The position numbers and the translations under genes were made by a program. A DNA stretch of 64,000 nucleotides from Alviniconcha marisindica (Eukaryota; Mollusca; Gastropoda; Provannidae): contig JABMCL010000509.1 of assembly GCA_018857735.1 (NCBI GenBank), positions 730,001 to 794,000 of the forward strand, given 5' to 3'. Under the pieces are notes generated by a model. It was not told where the DNA came from. It searched no databases and saw only the letters and a list, made by a program, of their open reading frames with translations. Shown piece after piece: positions 10,705 to 21,362 of the stretch (its first letter is position 1; every line of letters begins with the position of its first letter).

Positions 10705-10730
10705 GGGGGGGGGGGGGGGGGGGGGGGGGG
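10705..10730. repeat. Poly-G tract, G26
   Basis: 26 uninterrupted G, preceded by other G clusters. Quadruplex-capable and assembly-sensitive. Confidence 0.92.
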
Positions 10731-11044
10731 TTCCAGGCACAGTAATGGACAGGGAAGAGCTGACTGAGGACCGGCAAGGGTTCAGGGTCCACAGGAAAAG
10801 CAGTCGACGACGTTTTCAGTCGGCTAACTGCGTGACTTACTCGTTGATTCTCGATATTTAATGAGCAGTCAGCCCCGCAAGTCCTAATTATCTGGGTCAA
10901 AACGAGTCCTCAAATCACAGGTAAAAGTCTGTTATAACTGTTTACGTCACGACATCACGTTTTCCTTTCAATGGAAAAAAAAAGAGGAGTACTTGGTATG
11001 ACTTGTGATGCTGGACAGGTCAACTGCAAAATGAATCATCTCCC
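10731..11044. other. Unassigned sequence
   Basis: No feature recognised apart from a short A run near 10974. Confidence 0.45.
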
Positions 11045-11159
11045 CTACACACAGCCACCAAGGTGGCGCTGGGGATAATTATGTGCGCGGTGCAATGCTC
11101 CAGATAGCAAAGCTGCTCATAGGCAGCCTCTCGGCGGATCTGTGTCAAAAGCTAAAAAT

Positions 11160-11235
11160 AATTGAGATAAAAATAATGGCCCGTCCCTAATAAGCCTGAT
11201 GGTTTCTGTGGACGTTAAGCACCATGTTTATTTAC
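11160..11235 (+). mobile_element. SINE 3' fragment (GTGGACGTTAAG type)
   Basis: CCCGTCCCTAATAAGCC, then GGTTTCTGTGGACGTTAAGC, then ACCATG with a TTTATTTACTTACTT tail. It shares its core with the repeats at 38978-39150, 46166-46235 and 61054-61224. Confidence 0.55.
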
Positions 11236-11767
11236 TTACTTAGATACAAATAGATTCTCTTCCTTTCCGGGTACGTCAAGAATGTAGCTGGAGTGACCTG
11301 CTCGTGGAATAAAACTTTGCGAAGGGTTTTCTTCCCACTGTTGCTAGCTTGTAGCCAGACGCAAATCTGACCCGTAGCCATGGCGTGGCCGGTGTATGTG
11401 CCACCTGCTTTGTGACAGGGCTCCCAGACGCCGCGCTATTGAAATCCAACCACGATTCAAGTAGTGATGATTTATATATCTCACTGGCAAAGCCGACGTC
11501 TACCTCTAAAGATAGATCCGTCGTCTGTCCCCATGTAGCCGGCAAACAGCCCGCTGACTTCCCCGTTTGCTATTCACGACTATAGTCACAAAATACCATG
11601 ATATTTTGGGCCAGCCTGAAATACGCGCCAATAATCTGCCGTCCGGCGAGACATGCCGCTGGCGATTCTGGACGGCAAACTGTTTTACTCGCACGTAAAG
11701 TCAACACTGGTCATTTTGTAATACAAAGCGTACGTCACTTTCGTCTGGTCTCGCGTCGGCGTGAAAC
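11236..11767. other. Unassigned sequence
   Basis: No gene or repeat recognised. Confidence 0.45.
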
Positions 11768-11945
11768 TGACTGCACGCTGGATTGCCATAGACCAGTTAA
11801 TAGGTAGGCAATCTGCAAGTCGCATGACTGTTCGCCGGACTGCCATAGACCAGTTAATAGGTAGGCAATCTGCAAGTTGCATGACTGCACGCCGGACTGC
11901 CATAGACCAGTTAATATGTAGGCAATCTGCAAGTTTTTCTCGGAC
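11768..11945. repeat. 57-bp tandem repeat, 3 copies
   Basis: CATAGACCAGTTAATAGG and GCAATCTGCAAGT recur at exact 57-base spacing (CAGTTAA at 11794, 11851 and 11908). The 19-codon period keeps several frames open. Confidence 0.95.
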
Positions 11946-13170
11946 ATAATTATATTGCTGAAGCTTGTATATCTGTTGGCTGTTTAAAAAAAGTTACTGA
12001 ACTTTTCAGATTGAGCACACGCGACACACGACAAGACAGCGAGACAGCCGACTCGTTGCCGACTCCCCTCACAAGCCAGAAATAGTCCGTCAGTCTGAGA
12101 GCTAATTAATTCACTAGGAATGGCCATCATTGTAGCGCTGTGTCAATCACTCACAGTCGCATACGACTAGAGCGCAGTAGGTCTTCTCGGAAGCAGAGAA
12201 CAGCGATATATAGTCGCAATGAGGCGTTCAACGAGTGTTCACATAACAATAGTAATAATCTCTACACTGCAAATTAAAATAATTATATATATATAAATAT
12301 GTTTAAAAAATATATATTAAAAAAAAACGATCGACGTTCATATCCACATTCGTATCTCGAATCGAAGTCGATTCTTTTCTATTTTTCGCTGAACGTTCCC
12401 AATGGTGGAAGATGAAAGCGGTCTGTGGTCTAACTGTCTAAGAATCACGGTCCTCACATTTGCTGAACAGGACTACCGCATTTTTAGCTTTAAACCATAA
12501 TAATTATGTTTACATCGTGATGGTCATTATCAGTTGAAACAATTATTACCTACTGACCAGCGAGAACTACCAACACGAAAGTTGATATAATGACAAATTC
12601 ACGAATACGAATATCACGGAAAACGTATTTGCACAGTTCCTACAACCAAAACGACATAGAAAGATGACGGTTTTGTTTCAGAGTCAGTAAACTACTTTAC
12701 AACCTGGGCATATAACGTCACGACAGACAGATAGTTGTGTGTTTTTTAACAGGTCATAATCAGGGCGAGTACAAAGCCTCAAGTGTGCGCCCCGAGAGAC
12801 AAACTTGTTTGGAGCAGACAGCGAGAGATGTTGCTGACACCGTAGAGTCTTGGCGGCTAACACCGTAGGGCCGGTGATTGCGGGCCCGGGGAGTATTGCG
12901 CACGGTACCGGCGCGGCATTTGCAGCATAATTGCACGGCGTCACCGTCGTGAGACGGAGGGCGCCACTGCCATCCAATTCCGCCGTGTCCCCACTGATCT
13001 ACTTCCCCCACTCACCGCTGAATAATTCAGCGTCCTCCACCCCCCTGCATCTACCGCTGCCGGCGTGGTGGTGGCGAAAAGGTGTCCGTGAAACCCGGGC
13101 ATCTAACGCACGCCCCTCCCCTCCACCCCTCCCCCAAGTCGCCGTTATCAATCCTCCCCGACACTTTCAC
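11946..13170. other. Unassigned sequence with AT-rich patch
   Basis: An AT-rich segment at 12270-12335 includes short TA runs and an A9 run. The rest is mixed sequence without repeat or coding signal. Confidence 0.5.
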
Positions 13171-13374
13171 GTCTACTGCTGTTGGCGTAAAGATGGCGGA
13201 GTTTCCCTGACGCCCCTACGTCCAACGTCTACTGCTGTTGGCGTAAAGATGGCGGGGTTTCCCTGACGCCCCTACGTCCAACGTCTATTGCTGTTGGCGT
13301 AAAGATGGCGGGGTTTCCCTGACGCCCCTACGTCCAACGTCTATTGCTGTTGGCGTAAAGATGGTGGCGCTTTA
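13171..13374. repeat. 56-bp tandem repeat, 3.6 copies
   Basis: GTCTACTGCTGTTGGCGTAA, then AGATGGCGGGGTTTCCC, repeats at exactly 56 bases (13171, 13227, 13283, 13339). Copies are nearly identical, so the array is young. Confidence 0.96.
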
Positions 13375-13838
13375 CAGAAGTCACGCAAACAATCACGGTA
13401 CACTCACAGGCGTGTGCATCAGTAGCTTTAAATGTCGAAAGATGAAAAAGGCCGAGAGCGCAGAACGCCCAGAAACCTTCCTACACGTCGCCACCTCATT
13501 TGGGCTTTCTGCAACTATCCGGCCTAACCCGTATAGCAGATAGCCTGCAGATAGCTCTACCGGCACTCCACCTCCTAGCGGCCGAAACGTGTCTCACGTG
13601 CAGTCGGTTATTAGTGTGGCAGTCCGCTACCCGTGCCTCAAGTAGCGTACCACACACAAGCCGCCCACCCAAGGAAGTCGGACATCCACCAATTCGCAAA
13701 GAACAAATTGTGCACAAAAAGCCACCTATCAACAACGACTCCAGGTCTATCTTCCATTGCGTTCTTTCCATCAGATACAGGTGTTTTTGTTAGAGTTGTC
13801 TCCTGGGAGGTATTGGCGGGGGCCGAGATCCCAGGAGT
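13375..13838. other. Unassigned sequence
   Basis: No feature recognised. Frames at 13500-13793 (both strands) lack motifs. Confidence 0.45.
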
Positions 13839-13853
13839 GGGGGGGGGGGGGGG
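13839..13853. repeat. Poly-G tract, G15
   Basis: 15 uninterrupted G. Confidence 0.9.
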
Positions 13854-13984
13854 TATACCTAAGGCTACACTGTCACCATCAAAACGATTCTGCATTAAGA
13901 CGGGCACCGATGAGAGCCATTTTATTGTTTCATTAATTGTCAAAGACAATGTGACAAGACATAGAAAAAAACAGAGAAGCAGAG

Positions 13985-14075
13985 TCAAACCGGACTAGAA
14001 CATACGTCTGTCTAGCTTACCAGCCTAGCGCCTTACCGCTCGGCCGAACATGGCTCACCCCGGAGATATAATACT
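13985..14075 (-). mobile_element. tRNA-derived SINE head
   Basis: The minus strand reads CGGCCGAGCGGTAAGGCGC, a serine/leucine-tRNA-like D-arm fitting the Pol III A box at 10 of 11 positions, then about 30 bases on TGTTCTAGTCC, a weak B box. CTCTGCTTCTCTG follows, as in the copies at 26.7 and 28.8 kb. The rest of the body is not traceable. It is not a functional tRNA: there is no acceptor-stem pairing that I can see. Confidence 0.6.
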
Positions 14076-14153
14076 AGATATTTACGGCGCCTCATCTCCT
14101 AACCCACACAAAGCGCATACAAAACGCCTTCAGATGTGAGCTTTCAACTCATT

Positions 14154-14156
<3 letters not shown>

Positions 14157-14198
<42 letters not shown>

Positions 14199-14212
14199 AC
14201 ATACACACTTGA
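14157..14212. repeat. (CA)n microsatellite
   Basis: CA repeats with two TACACA breaks at the 3' end. Confidence 0.95.
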
Positions 14213-14545
14213 GATAGTAGTCTCTGGGAAGGTAGGTAGCCAACTGGACAGCCCCAGATTCCTTGCCTTTCATGCACCAACGGAAAATGCACAATTATCT
14301 GTCGGTTTTCCAGGCTACGGTGAACCAAATGATGGCAAAGACAGGAAGTACTGTAGCCGCATTAAGTATGAGCTTGGACACGAGTGTAACTGATGGTCGA
14401 TACTGTGTCTACGTAACTTGAGAAGCAATGTGAAGGAGGAGGAACAAACAGCATGGTCGTGGGGTGTACGTACAGTTCATGAGGCTGTTTGCGTACCCAC
14501 GGTAAGAGCTACAGACGACGTTTTACACAACTTGATGTCGTGCGA
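14213..14545. other. Unassigned sequence
   Basis: No feature recognised. Confidence 0.45.
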
Positions 14546-14893
14546 ATGTGTGCTGAGGAGTGAAAGAGACAGAGACAACCAGAGCCAAAGCCAGAGCGGG
14601 AGGCAGAGAGCGGGAGGCAGAGAGCGGGAGAGAGAATACGGACCTTAAAAGCTTGAATGTAAATGTCAAACCGAGTTTCTCACCGTAATGTGAAAGAGCG
14701 TTTGGTACTTTCGTCTGCGTATTTAGTTCAGGAAATTCACTCAGTAAGAAACAGACACACAGACAGACAGCGAGACAGAGACAGAGTGAGAGAGAGGGAG
14801 TGTGTGCGTGCGCACGAGAGGGAGAGGAAGACAGAGACAGAGACACAGAGACATAGAGAGAAAGAGAGAGAAGGAGAAAGAGAGAGAGAGAGA
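14546..14893. repeat. GA-rich simple-sequence patches
   Basis: GAGACAGAGACA-type sequence, including tandem GAGCGGGAGGCAGA at about 14594-14630, a unique gap at 14640-14745, then imperfect GA/CAGA repeats to 14893. Confidence 0.85.
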
Positions 14894-14954
<61 letters not shown>

Positions 14955-15039
14955 TGTGTGAATGAGCCAGTGTGTGTTTGTGCGTTTGTGTGTGAAGTAA
15001 GTGTGTATGTGCGTGTGTAAGTGCGTGCGCGCGCGCGCG

Positions 15040-15105
<66 letters not shown>

Positions 15106-15117
15106 TCTCTCTCTCGA
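14894..15117. repeat. Compound (TG)n-(GC)n-(TG)n-(CT)n microsatellite
   Basis: TG at 14894-14953, a degenerate stretch, a GC block at 15025-15041, TG at 15042-15104 and a short CT end. Long alternating purine-pyrimidine DNA. Confidence 0.95.
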
Positions 15118-15888
15118 ATGTTTGTGCTGTGTCAAACAATACGAGCACGTAAATAGATGCATGCAGATCTATGTTCCCATTTTTTGTTGGATTTTTTACT
15201 TCTTTTTGCTGATATGTGTTCGTTTTAAAAGTGTTGTATACCATGCAGTTGAAAAACAACTTAGTTTCCCTGTCTGTGATATAGATGAATACGCTTCCTA
15301 TGTCTTATGTCAGTGCGGGCGTGTATGCGTGCAAGTCCAGCTGTCGGACCATTTAACAAAACAGCAAGAGAAGACCGGTCACGAGACCGGTCACAAGAAC
15401 ACGGCATTTCTTCCCATTACAATACCGCTCTCCATAGTGGAGAAGGTGCTAAACTCGACTTGTCCCCGTTGTGTAGCAGTACGGTCTGTAGGGGGTCCCA
15501 TGCGTCATTTCTTATACTCCAATAGCGTGTGCCACCACAGTTCACCAAACTGAAAGATAGCTAGGTATTTACCGCTGTGCCTTATACCAACAAAAATCAA
15601 TGTCAAAGTCTACGCTGTACTGCTGTAACTTAACCCGGGGGAGGGGGGGGTGAGCGGAAGAGGAGTGGGGGGGGGGGGAGAGGGGGGCCCCTTTGGATAA
15701 TTTATCGACCTAGGCAGTCAGTAGTCACTTGAGAGAAACTTATACAAAATAAAAACAAACAATAAGACACGTTGCCGGAACGTGCACCTTGTGCGTGTTT
15801 CAGCACACCATATCCCATACATAATCACCTTGCAAAGCTCCACGGGTAACTTTGTGCTGGGGAGGAGGAGAGCAAAACGCAAAGGATT
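15118..15888. other. Unassigned sequence with G-rich patch
   Basis: No coding or RNA signal. G-rich interrupted tracts lie at 15640-15690. Confidence 0.5.
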
Positions 15889-16146
15889 ATGAACCCCAAT
15901 CAGCCAAATTACTCAGACAAGGCAGCTTCGCCTGACGAGCATGCCGACGAAACTGGCTCAGACTTATTACGGCAATCAAGTGAAAAGCTACAGAGACCGA
16001 TCTCTGTATCATGCACCTTTCCTGCGTCTGTTCCTTGTATACCCCCCCCCCCCCCCCAGGTCCAGCCCCCTCCCCGCCAACCAGCGCCCCCCGGCCCGAG
16101 TGAAAGTGGTTTCAGCTCGGAACAAGGATCAAATGAAAGCAGCTAA
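15889..16146 (+). other. Open frame of 85 codons, doubtful
   Basis: The frame starts MNPNQPNYSDKAASPDEH and ends in a Ser/Glu-rich stretch, with a proline run encoded by the C16 tract at 16042-16057. Outside that run the composition is less biased than in most frames here. No domain, splice site or conserved family is recognised. Chance is more likely than a real exon. Confidence 0.15.
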
Positions 16147-16240
16147 TTACAGGGAGCGAACTAACGTGTTGTGACAGTGCTGGTGTAACAGCCTTATTGT
16201 GGCTGGTAGTTGGGTGTCTTGTTGTCGGCTTTTGATTTTG

Positions 16241-16243
16241 CTT

Positions 16244-16331
<88 letters not shown>

Positions 16332-16364
16332 TGAGAGAGAGAGAGAGAGAGGAGGGGGAGAGAG

Positions 16365-16412
<48 letters not shown>

Positions 16413-16426
16413 GAGGTGGAGAGAGA

Positions 16427-16469
<43 letters not shown>

Positions 16470-16471
16470 TG

Positions 16472-16507
<36 letters not shown>

Positions 16508-16524
16508 TGTGTGTGTGTGTGTGT
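16241..16524. repeat. Compound (TG)n / (GA)n / (TGCG)n microsatellite
   Basis: TG at 16241-16329, GA to 16362, TG to 16402, GA to 16427, TG to 16468, TGCG tetranucleotides to 16508, TG to 16524. The module of TG, then GA with GGAG(G), then GAGAGACT is repeated twice, suggesting the compound unit itself was duplicated. Confidence 0.95.
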
Positions 16525-16744
16525 TAACAAACTCAATCTCCTACTCCGCGCCTACATTCTACAATTGCGCACAAAAAACTCTAGCCAATCGAGTCCTGAG
16601 AAAAAAAGAAAAAAGAAGCTTTCAGGTCCACTTTCGTAAAGTGTTGTGATGCTTGGAGGGGATGGGGGGTGGAGACACGTCGGGAAAGTGTAATCAATTA
16701 TTATGTGCGTCCTGCTACCTTTTTTTTTTCTTTTTCTTTTTGGA
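16525..16744. other. Unassigned sequence with T-rich end
   Basis: Mixed sequence ending in an interrupted T tract at 16720-16740. Confidence 0.45.
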
Positions 16745-16764
16745 GGGGGGGGGGGGGGGGGGGG
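16745..16764. repeat. Poly-G tract, G20
   Basis: 20 uninterrupted G immediately after a T-rich tract. Confidence 0.9.
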
Positions 16765-18074
16765 TCCCGCTCTTAGCTTCCAGCTGTCCTGCAGCCTTTT
16801 AAACCTTTAATCCGGAACGCCAACTGACAACGCTTCTAGCTTCGCTTCTGGAGAACACAGCAGCCATTGCCATTGCCACTGCCATGGCTAGACAGCCGCA
16901 GCAACAACCGTTTCTACAGGAGCATCAAGGCCCCACGCCAGATTCCCAATCTGCTGTCAACAGCGAGGAGAGAGTCCATTGACAGAGAGAAATAATCAAT
17001 CATAACACAATATGACAAGTGTCCCGTGCCGCGGCAGAGTTCTGCAGGGCCACTTGAATCAACTGCCGTTCCAAACGGTGCCGCATTCTGGTCCGGCACC
17101 GGCGGTATCCACTCAGCCAATCGGCAGGCGCGCCCCAGGGAGCGATCGTGATGCTGTCAGCGGTCTTCGGGCGCTCTGGTGACGAACCTCGCACGTCTCA
17201 AGCGCTCACCTTTCCTGAACCTTTGTCTGAGGTCATATTTTCCATGTCCACGAGGGACAATTTAAACTGATATTAGTTCCGTAAAAGTTTAATCTTCCAG
17301 CTGCTTAGAGGATTCGAAAGAAAGACGAATGGTGTAGCCTCACAACGCAGAAAAATTCATGTTCAGGTACTTCAATTTCTTAACTTTCAATATGTTGTTC
17401 CATTAACATTTTGCTTCTTTTTTACTTTTTATGCTTTGAATTCGAGTTCCTCAAGGCGCAAACCATGTCCGTTAACTCTTTACCAATGAAGAGCAAAAAG
17501 GGTCGGCTCATGACGTATTTGCTACTTTTACTACACTGTCCTGCCTTGTTCATGACCGACACCTACAGGGCCCCAAAGGTAGCATTGGCAGTCGACTGTT
17601 TTCACGACCTTTGTAGGTCGATATTTAGCAAGCAGAACCAGAGATTTAATGGAAAACTGCCGTGTGTCCTTATCATTTTTTTAATTTATATTTTTTCCCC
17701 TTCCTGTTTGGAGGCCCGTAAGACTTCTGCACTCCGCTGCCCCTTTATGGTGTGGACCCAATTCCCCTGTCAGTCTTAAACAAGGCTGTGCAAGCGGAAA
17801 CGTGTCCGTTGGCTTGGAACAGCACCGCGAGAGTGTAACAGCTGTTACTCCACTCTTGTCGAACCGTTCAGGGACAGACAGCCGTTGTAAATCAACTTAG
17901 AGTTGTCCCAACAAGAGGTTAATTTGCTTTCAGAGAATCGATAAAAACAAAACAAAACAAAACAAAAATGGGTAAAGTTTGCAACGAAATGGCGCAACGA
18001 CTGGAAACCTTTCAGCAGAACTACCCTTTTGTCCAAGACAAACGTTTACATGCACGAGATGTCCGGAATAAAAC
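16765..18074. other. Unassigned sequence
   Basis: A 122-codon frame at 17411-17779 (+) has hydrophobic patches but no signal peptide or motif that would make it convincing. An (AAAAC)n run lies at 17940-17967. No gene is called. Confidence 0.45.
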
Positions 18075-18089
18075 CGCGCCCCCTGGTGG
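18075..18089 (-). promoter_or_regulatory. CTCF-like binding motif
   Basis: The minus strand reads CCACCAGGGGGCGCG, matching the bilaterian CTCF core CCRSYAGRKGGCRSY at 14 of 15 positions. Surroundings are unique sequence. CTCF shapes chromatin loops and insulation in animals; whether this site is occupied is unknown. Confidence 0.45.
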
Positions 18090-18289
18090 TGACTGTGGTG
18101 TGGCACTAACGTGCAGGCAGCGAAGCAGAAGACGCAGCTGGTGTTAATCCCGTTTTAGGTGTTGTGCTAATGTTACACGTTTCAAGGACAGAAGCATACT
18201 GATCCAAGCCGCTCAACTGTAGAATACAGAATTATTATCCAATTGTCGGGAAATTCCTGTGTCAATAACGGTGTACCGTCGACCAGAAA

Positions 18290-18440
18290 AAAATAATGAT
18301 CTGTCGTTCACGCAAAATGGTCTTCCACTTACCGTCCCACACAGGAAGGTCTACCACTGACCAAGCAAAACTAGTCTACCGTCCACGCAGAATGGTCTAC
18401 CAAAAAAGATCTACCGTCCACACGAAAGGGTCCGCCGTGG
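18290..18440. repeat. Diverged short tandem repeats
   Basis: Variants of GTCTACCGTCCACGCAGAAT recur about six times at 22-45-base spacing, heavily diverged. Confidence 0.5.
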
Positions 18441-18662
18441 ACAAACTCTGCCCCACTGTAGCGGGTTGGGATGCAGGAGCCCAGACGTTCACTTCCTGTC
18501 CATACGCGTCTCACCGTGCGCGCTGTGCTGTCAAAACGCACTGCCAAACCTTTCGTTCAACACGTCGCTGTTGTCATGGCCACAACTTGTCCCTTCCAAC
18601 TTTTTCTTCGGACACTCACTGTCTTGCTAATTTTGGAACACTGTCTATGTAGGCCAAAGCCG

Positions 18663-18893
18663 CCCCCCCCCCCCCCCCCCCCCTTCTTCTTCTTCAATCC
18701 CTGGTATAACCACATCCCTCGTTGCCTCTTCCGGGATAGCTCTTCTGTAAAACAATTATTAATGGCTGAGATTTATGGCGTACTTCATTGCGACTTAGTG
18801 CACACAGACCCTTCGATTTGAGACTGGAAAGTTACTTCAGATAAGCAAGCATGCATGAACTTGATCCCGCCCCCCCCCCCCCCCCCCCCCCCC
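18663..18893. repeat. Two poly-C tracts (C21 and C24)
   Basis: C21 at 18663-18683 is followed by CTT repeats; C24 lies at 18870-18893. Both are i-motif or quadruplex-capable. The intervening 185 bases are unassigned. Confidence 0.92.
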
Positions 18894-20285
18894 GCCCCCT
18901 CATCCCGACCCACTCGGAAAAAAAGCCATGAAGAACCTAAACATAAAGCCCCCAAGCAAAAACTGTTTACGCCCGAAAAATATGATTCGCATTTGTTTCG
19001 CAAGGTCCTCAACAACAACAAAAAAGGAGACATAATTACATGAATAGATAGCAGTACTAAGAGCAAATATCAAAGAAGAAAATAGACGAAGGGTTATCGG
19101 GACAACAGTCTGAATCTCAGACTTCTGTGCTTCGGCCGACGACGCAAAACCAACTGAATACATTTGTACCCAAGGGATCGGTCTGATTCATCTCAGAACC
19201 TAGGAGAGAGAGGGTTGAATTGGGAAGTATGGCGGCTTATAGCGTCAAAACCCACCGTCGTTACAATGCAACAATCAGCGTCATTATCGCTGCCTAGTTA
19301 TAATGTGCAAAGGCACATCACCGGAGCGACGTCCCTTTGGCTATCATCACCCGTTGGAAGTAGTGTCAGAAGAGCATCATCATACTGATTTAGTTACAAG
19401 ACACCGTGATCAGCTTTAATGATCGCTGCATCGTCATAACCAATCGTCAATGATGACGTCACTCAGTACCAAAAAAAAAAAAAAAACGCAAGAAGTTGCG
19501 GGGCGTCACAGGGGCGTCATTGCAATGCAGTGGTCACAAGTGTCATACATAACTATGTTCAGCAGTGAGATACAGCGGACGCAGAAATTATAGTCCCTCC
19601 TGCAGAGACCCCAGAGCTGTGGAGGATTCTCTCTGGACGTCAGGGGGGAAAACTGTGTGTGTATGCTTCACGTGGCAGCCACTCTTCCTTGTCTGATTTC
19701 TGCCTTCGTTTCCACTTCCCTCAGTTTCATGTTTTTTCCCAATCTTCTTCTGTCAGAAAGTAGCATGAGCGATGAAGACCGAGTCGGACTTTTACATTCT
19801 ACTGTATGAATCACGCTTCTCTCTAAAATCACCTTCGCGCCTAACAAAGCGTTAAAATAAAAATAATAAAAACTGAAACATCAATTACGCAATCAGCAAA
19901 TAGCGCTACGTCACTGTATCACTTTTGACAGACGTGGCTTTCAGATTCCTCCCTGGTCAATTACTCGCACGTGCGAAGGCGCATGCGTGAAAGACAGCTA
20001 ATCAACGTGACGTGAAACAGATTCCGCGCGAGAGTCGAAGGAGTTTCGACTGACTGCCTTTACGGTAATTCAAAGCAACTGGTGTATTTTAACAACGAAA
20101 TTCATCGAAAACGTCTCTCAGTACATCATTCTGGATTTTAGATTTTTGCTCTCCTATTGCGCTCATGATCCTGGTAACACCCGAAGGCACCGAGAGAAAA
20201 AAATCGGAAATCAGCTGCGGTATTGAGTCATATCAGTCAGTACATGCCATAGGTCTCTCACACGTACACGGACTATTCCCAAGGA
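18894..20285. other. Unassigned sequence
   Basis: No gene or repeat recognised other than an A16 run near 19471. Confidence 0.45.
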
Positions 20286-20395
20286 ATATTCGTTAGGTGA
20301 GGTCGCCATGGTAACAGAGGTCGACAAACTCTCTACACGCTCTCGTCATTTTTGCACACCCCAACCTCGCTCTCGGTTTCATGACCCGCTGTGGC
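20286..20395 (+). mobile_element. Dispersed repeat, copy 1
   Basis: AATATTCGTTAGGTGAGGTC, then ACACGCTCTCGTCATTTTTG and CACACCCCAACCTCG match 34076-34212 (AATATTCATGGGGTGAGGTC, CACGCTCTCATCACTTCTGC) with moderate divergence. A 137-codon frame at 20308-20721 starts inside it, which argues against a gene. Confidence 0.5.
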
Positions 20396-21130
20396 CTAGA
20401 AGCTCCATCCATACAGTCTATGGTCTGATACGCGCTCATCACAGGCGTTTACGCGGGAGAAGGTTGCACAAGCAAAACTTGGAATACTGTGTGACGACAC
20501 TCCTCCCAGACTCCGGCTACATTCACTTACTACATAACAAAATGTTCATTCCCTGTTACCTTGCCAGCAGTGAGCTGCTAGGCAGACTTCCTGGCAGCAG
20601 ACGGAGCGTGAAAAGCTATACTCTGACCCACACTCCAAGCACTGGTTTACGACATCCTTCTTCCAACCACTGCCATAACACCATAGGTCTCGTTGGTGCT
20701 CAAATGGCAGTGAGTCGGTAATAAACAACTCAGATTATATCAGGCGTTTCTTTCAAAACCAGTTACGCCAGAACACATAAAACCAAAATGTTTTGAATCG
20801 AGACGGAATAAAATTTTACTCTGGGTGGATGCCCCACATGTTTATGTGCGTCCTTCGACGCTATGTTGCTTTCACCGTCTTATTAGTACACAAACCTTTC
20901 GGAGGACGCCGACAGCGTCGGTGGACAGCTGTGCTGAGATAAAGAGTGCCCCGTCAGTCGCGTAACCAATTACGGCATAGTTTGGAGGAAGGGTACCGGA
21001 AAGCGAGGCTTGGAGTGTGGTCCTGACCTACTCCCGCATTAAAAGAGAGAGGCTTTGATAGCTCTGGGTTCCCAGCAAAGTAAGGGGTTTCTTAATTCAT
21101 TCTACGTCCGCCGCGCGCTCCCTTAGCGTG
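20396..21130. other. Unassigned sequence
   Basis: No feature recognised. Confidence 0.45.
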
Positions 21131-21222
21131 AGGCTTTGCGGAGATCTCAGACGGGTGTGTACAACTTTGTGTGGCTTTGCGGAGATCTCTGATGGGTGTG
21201 TACGACTTTATGTGGCTTGGCA
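21131..21222. repeat. 41-bp tandem duplication
   Basis: GGCTTTGCGGAGATCTC with GGGTGTGTACAACTTT occurs twice in succession with few differences; a third partial copy ends it. Confidence 0.8.
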
Positions 21223-21362
21223 GAAACGTCCTGTCCGAATGTCTTGCAGACGTACTCTACGCCCAAAGCAGCGGAAATAAAATGGCTTCAGGACTGCCAG
21301 TTTCTCCAGCACTTCAGCAAACCAAAACGATTTAATTAATATTCCGCGAGCAAAACCCAAAG

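Noticed and set aside
13985..14075. Functional tRNA-Ser or tRNA-Leu gene on the minus strand
   Set aside because: The D-arm is good, but the B box is weak and no acceptor stem or anticodon arm is convincing.
14741..15259. 172-codon His/Thr-rich minus-strand frame
   Set aside because: It is a translation of CA, GA and CG microsatellites.
20308..20721. 137-codon plus-strand frame as an exon
   Set aside because: It begins in a dispersed repeat also found at 34.1 kb, and no family resemblance or splice evidence is seen.
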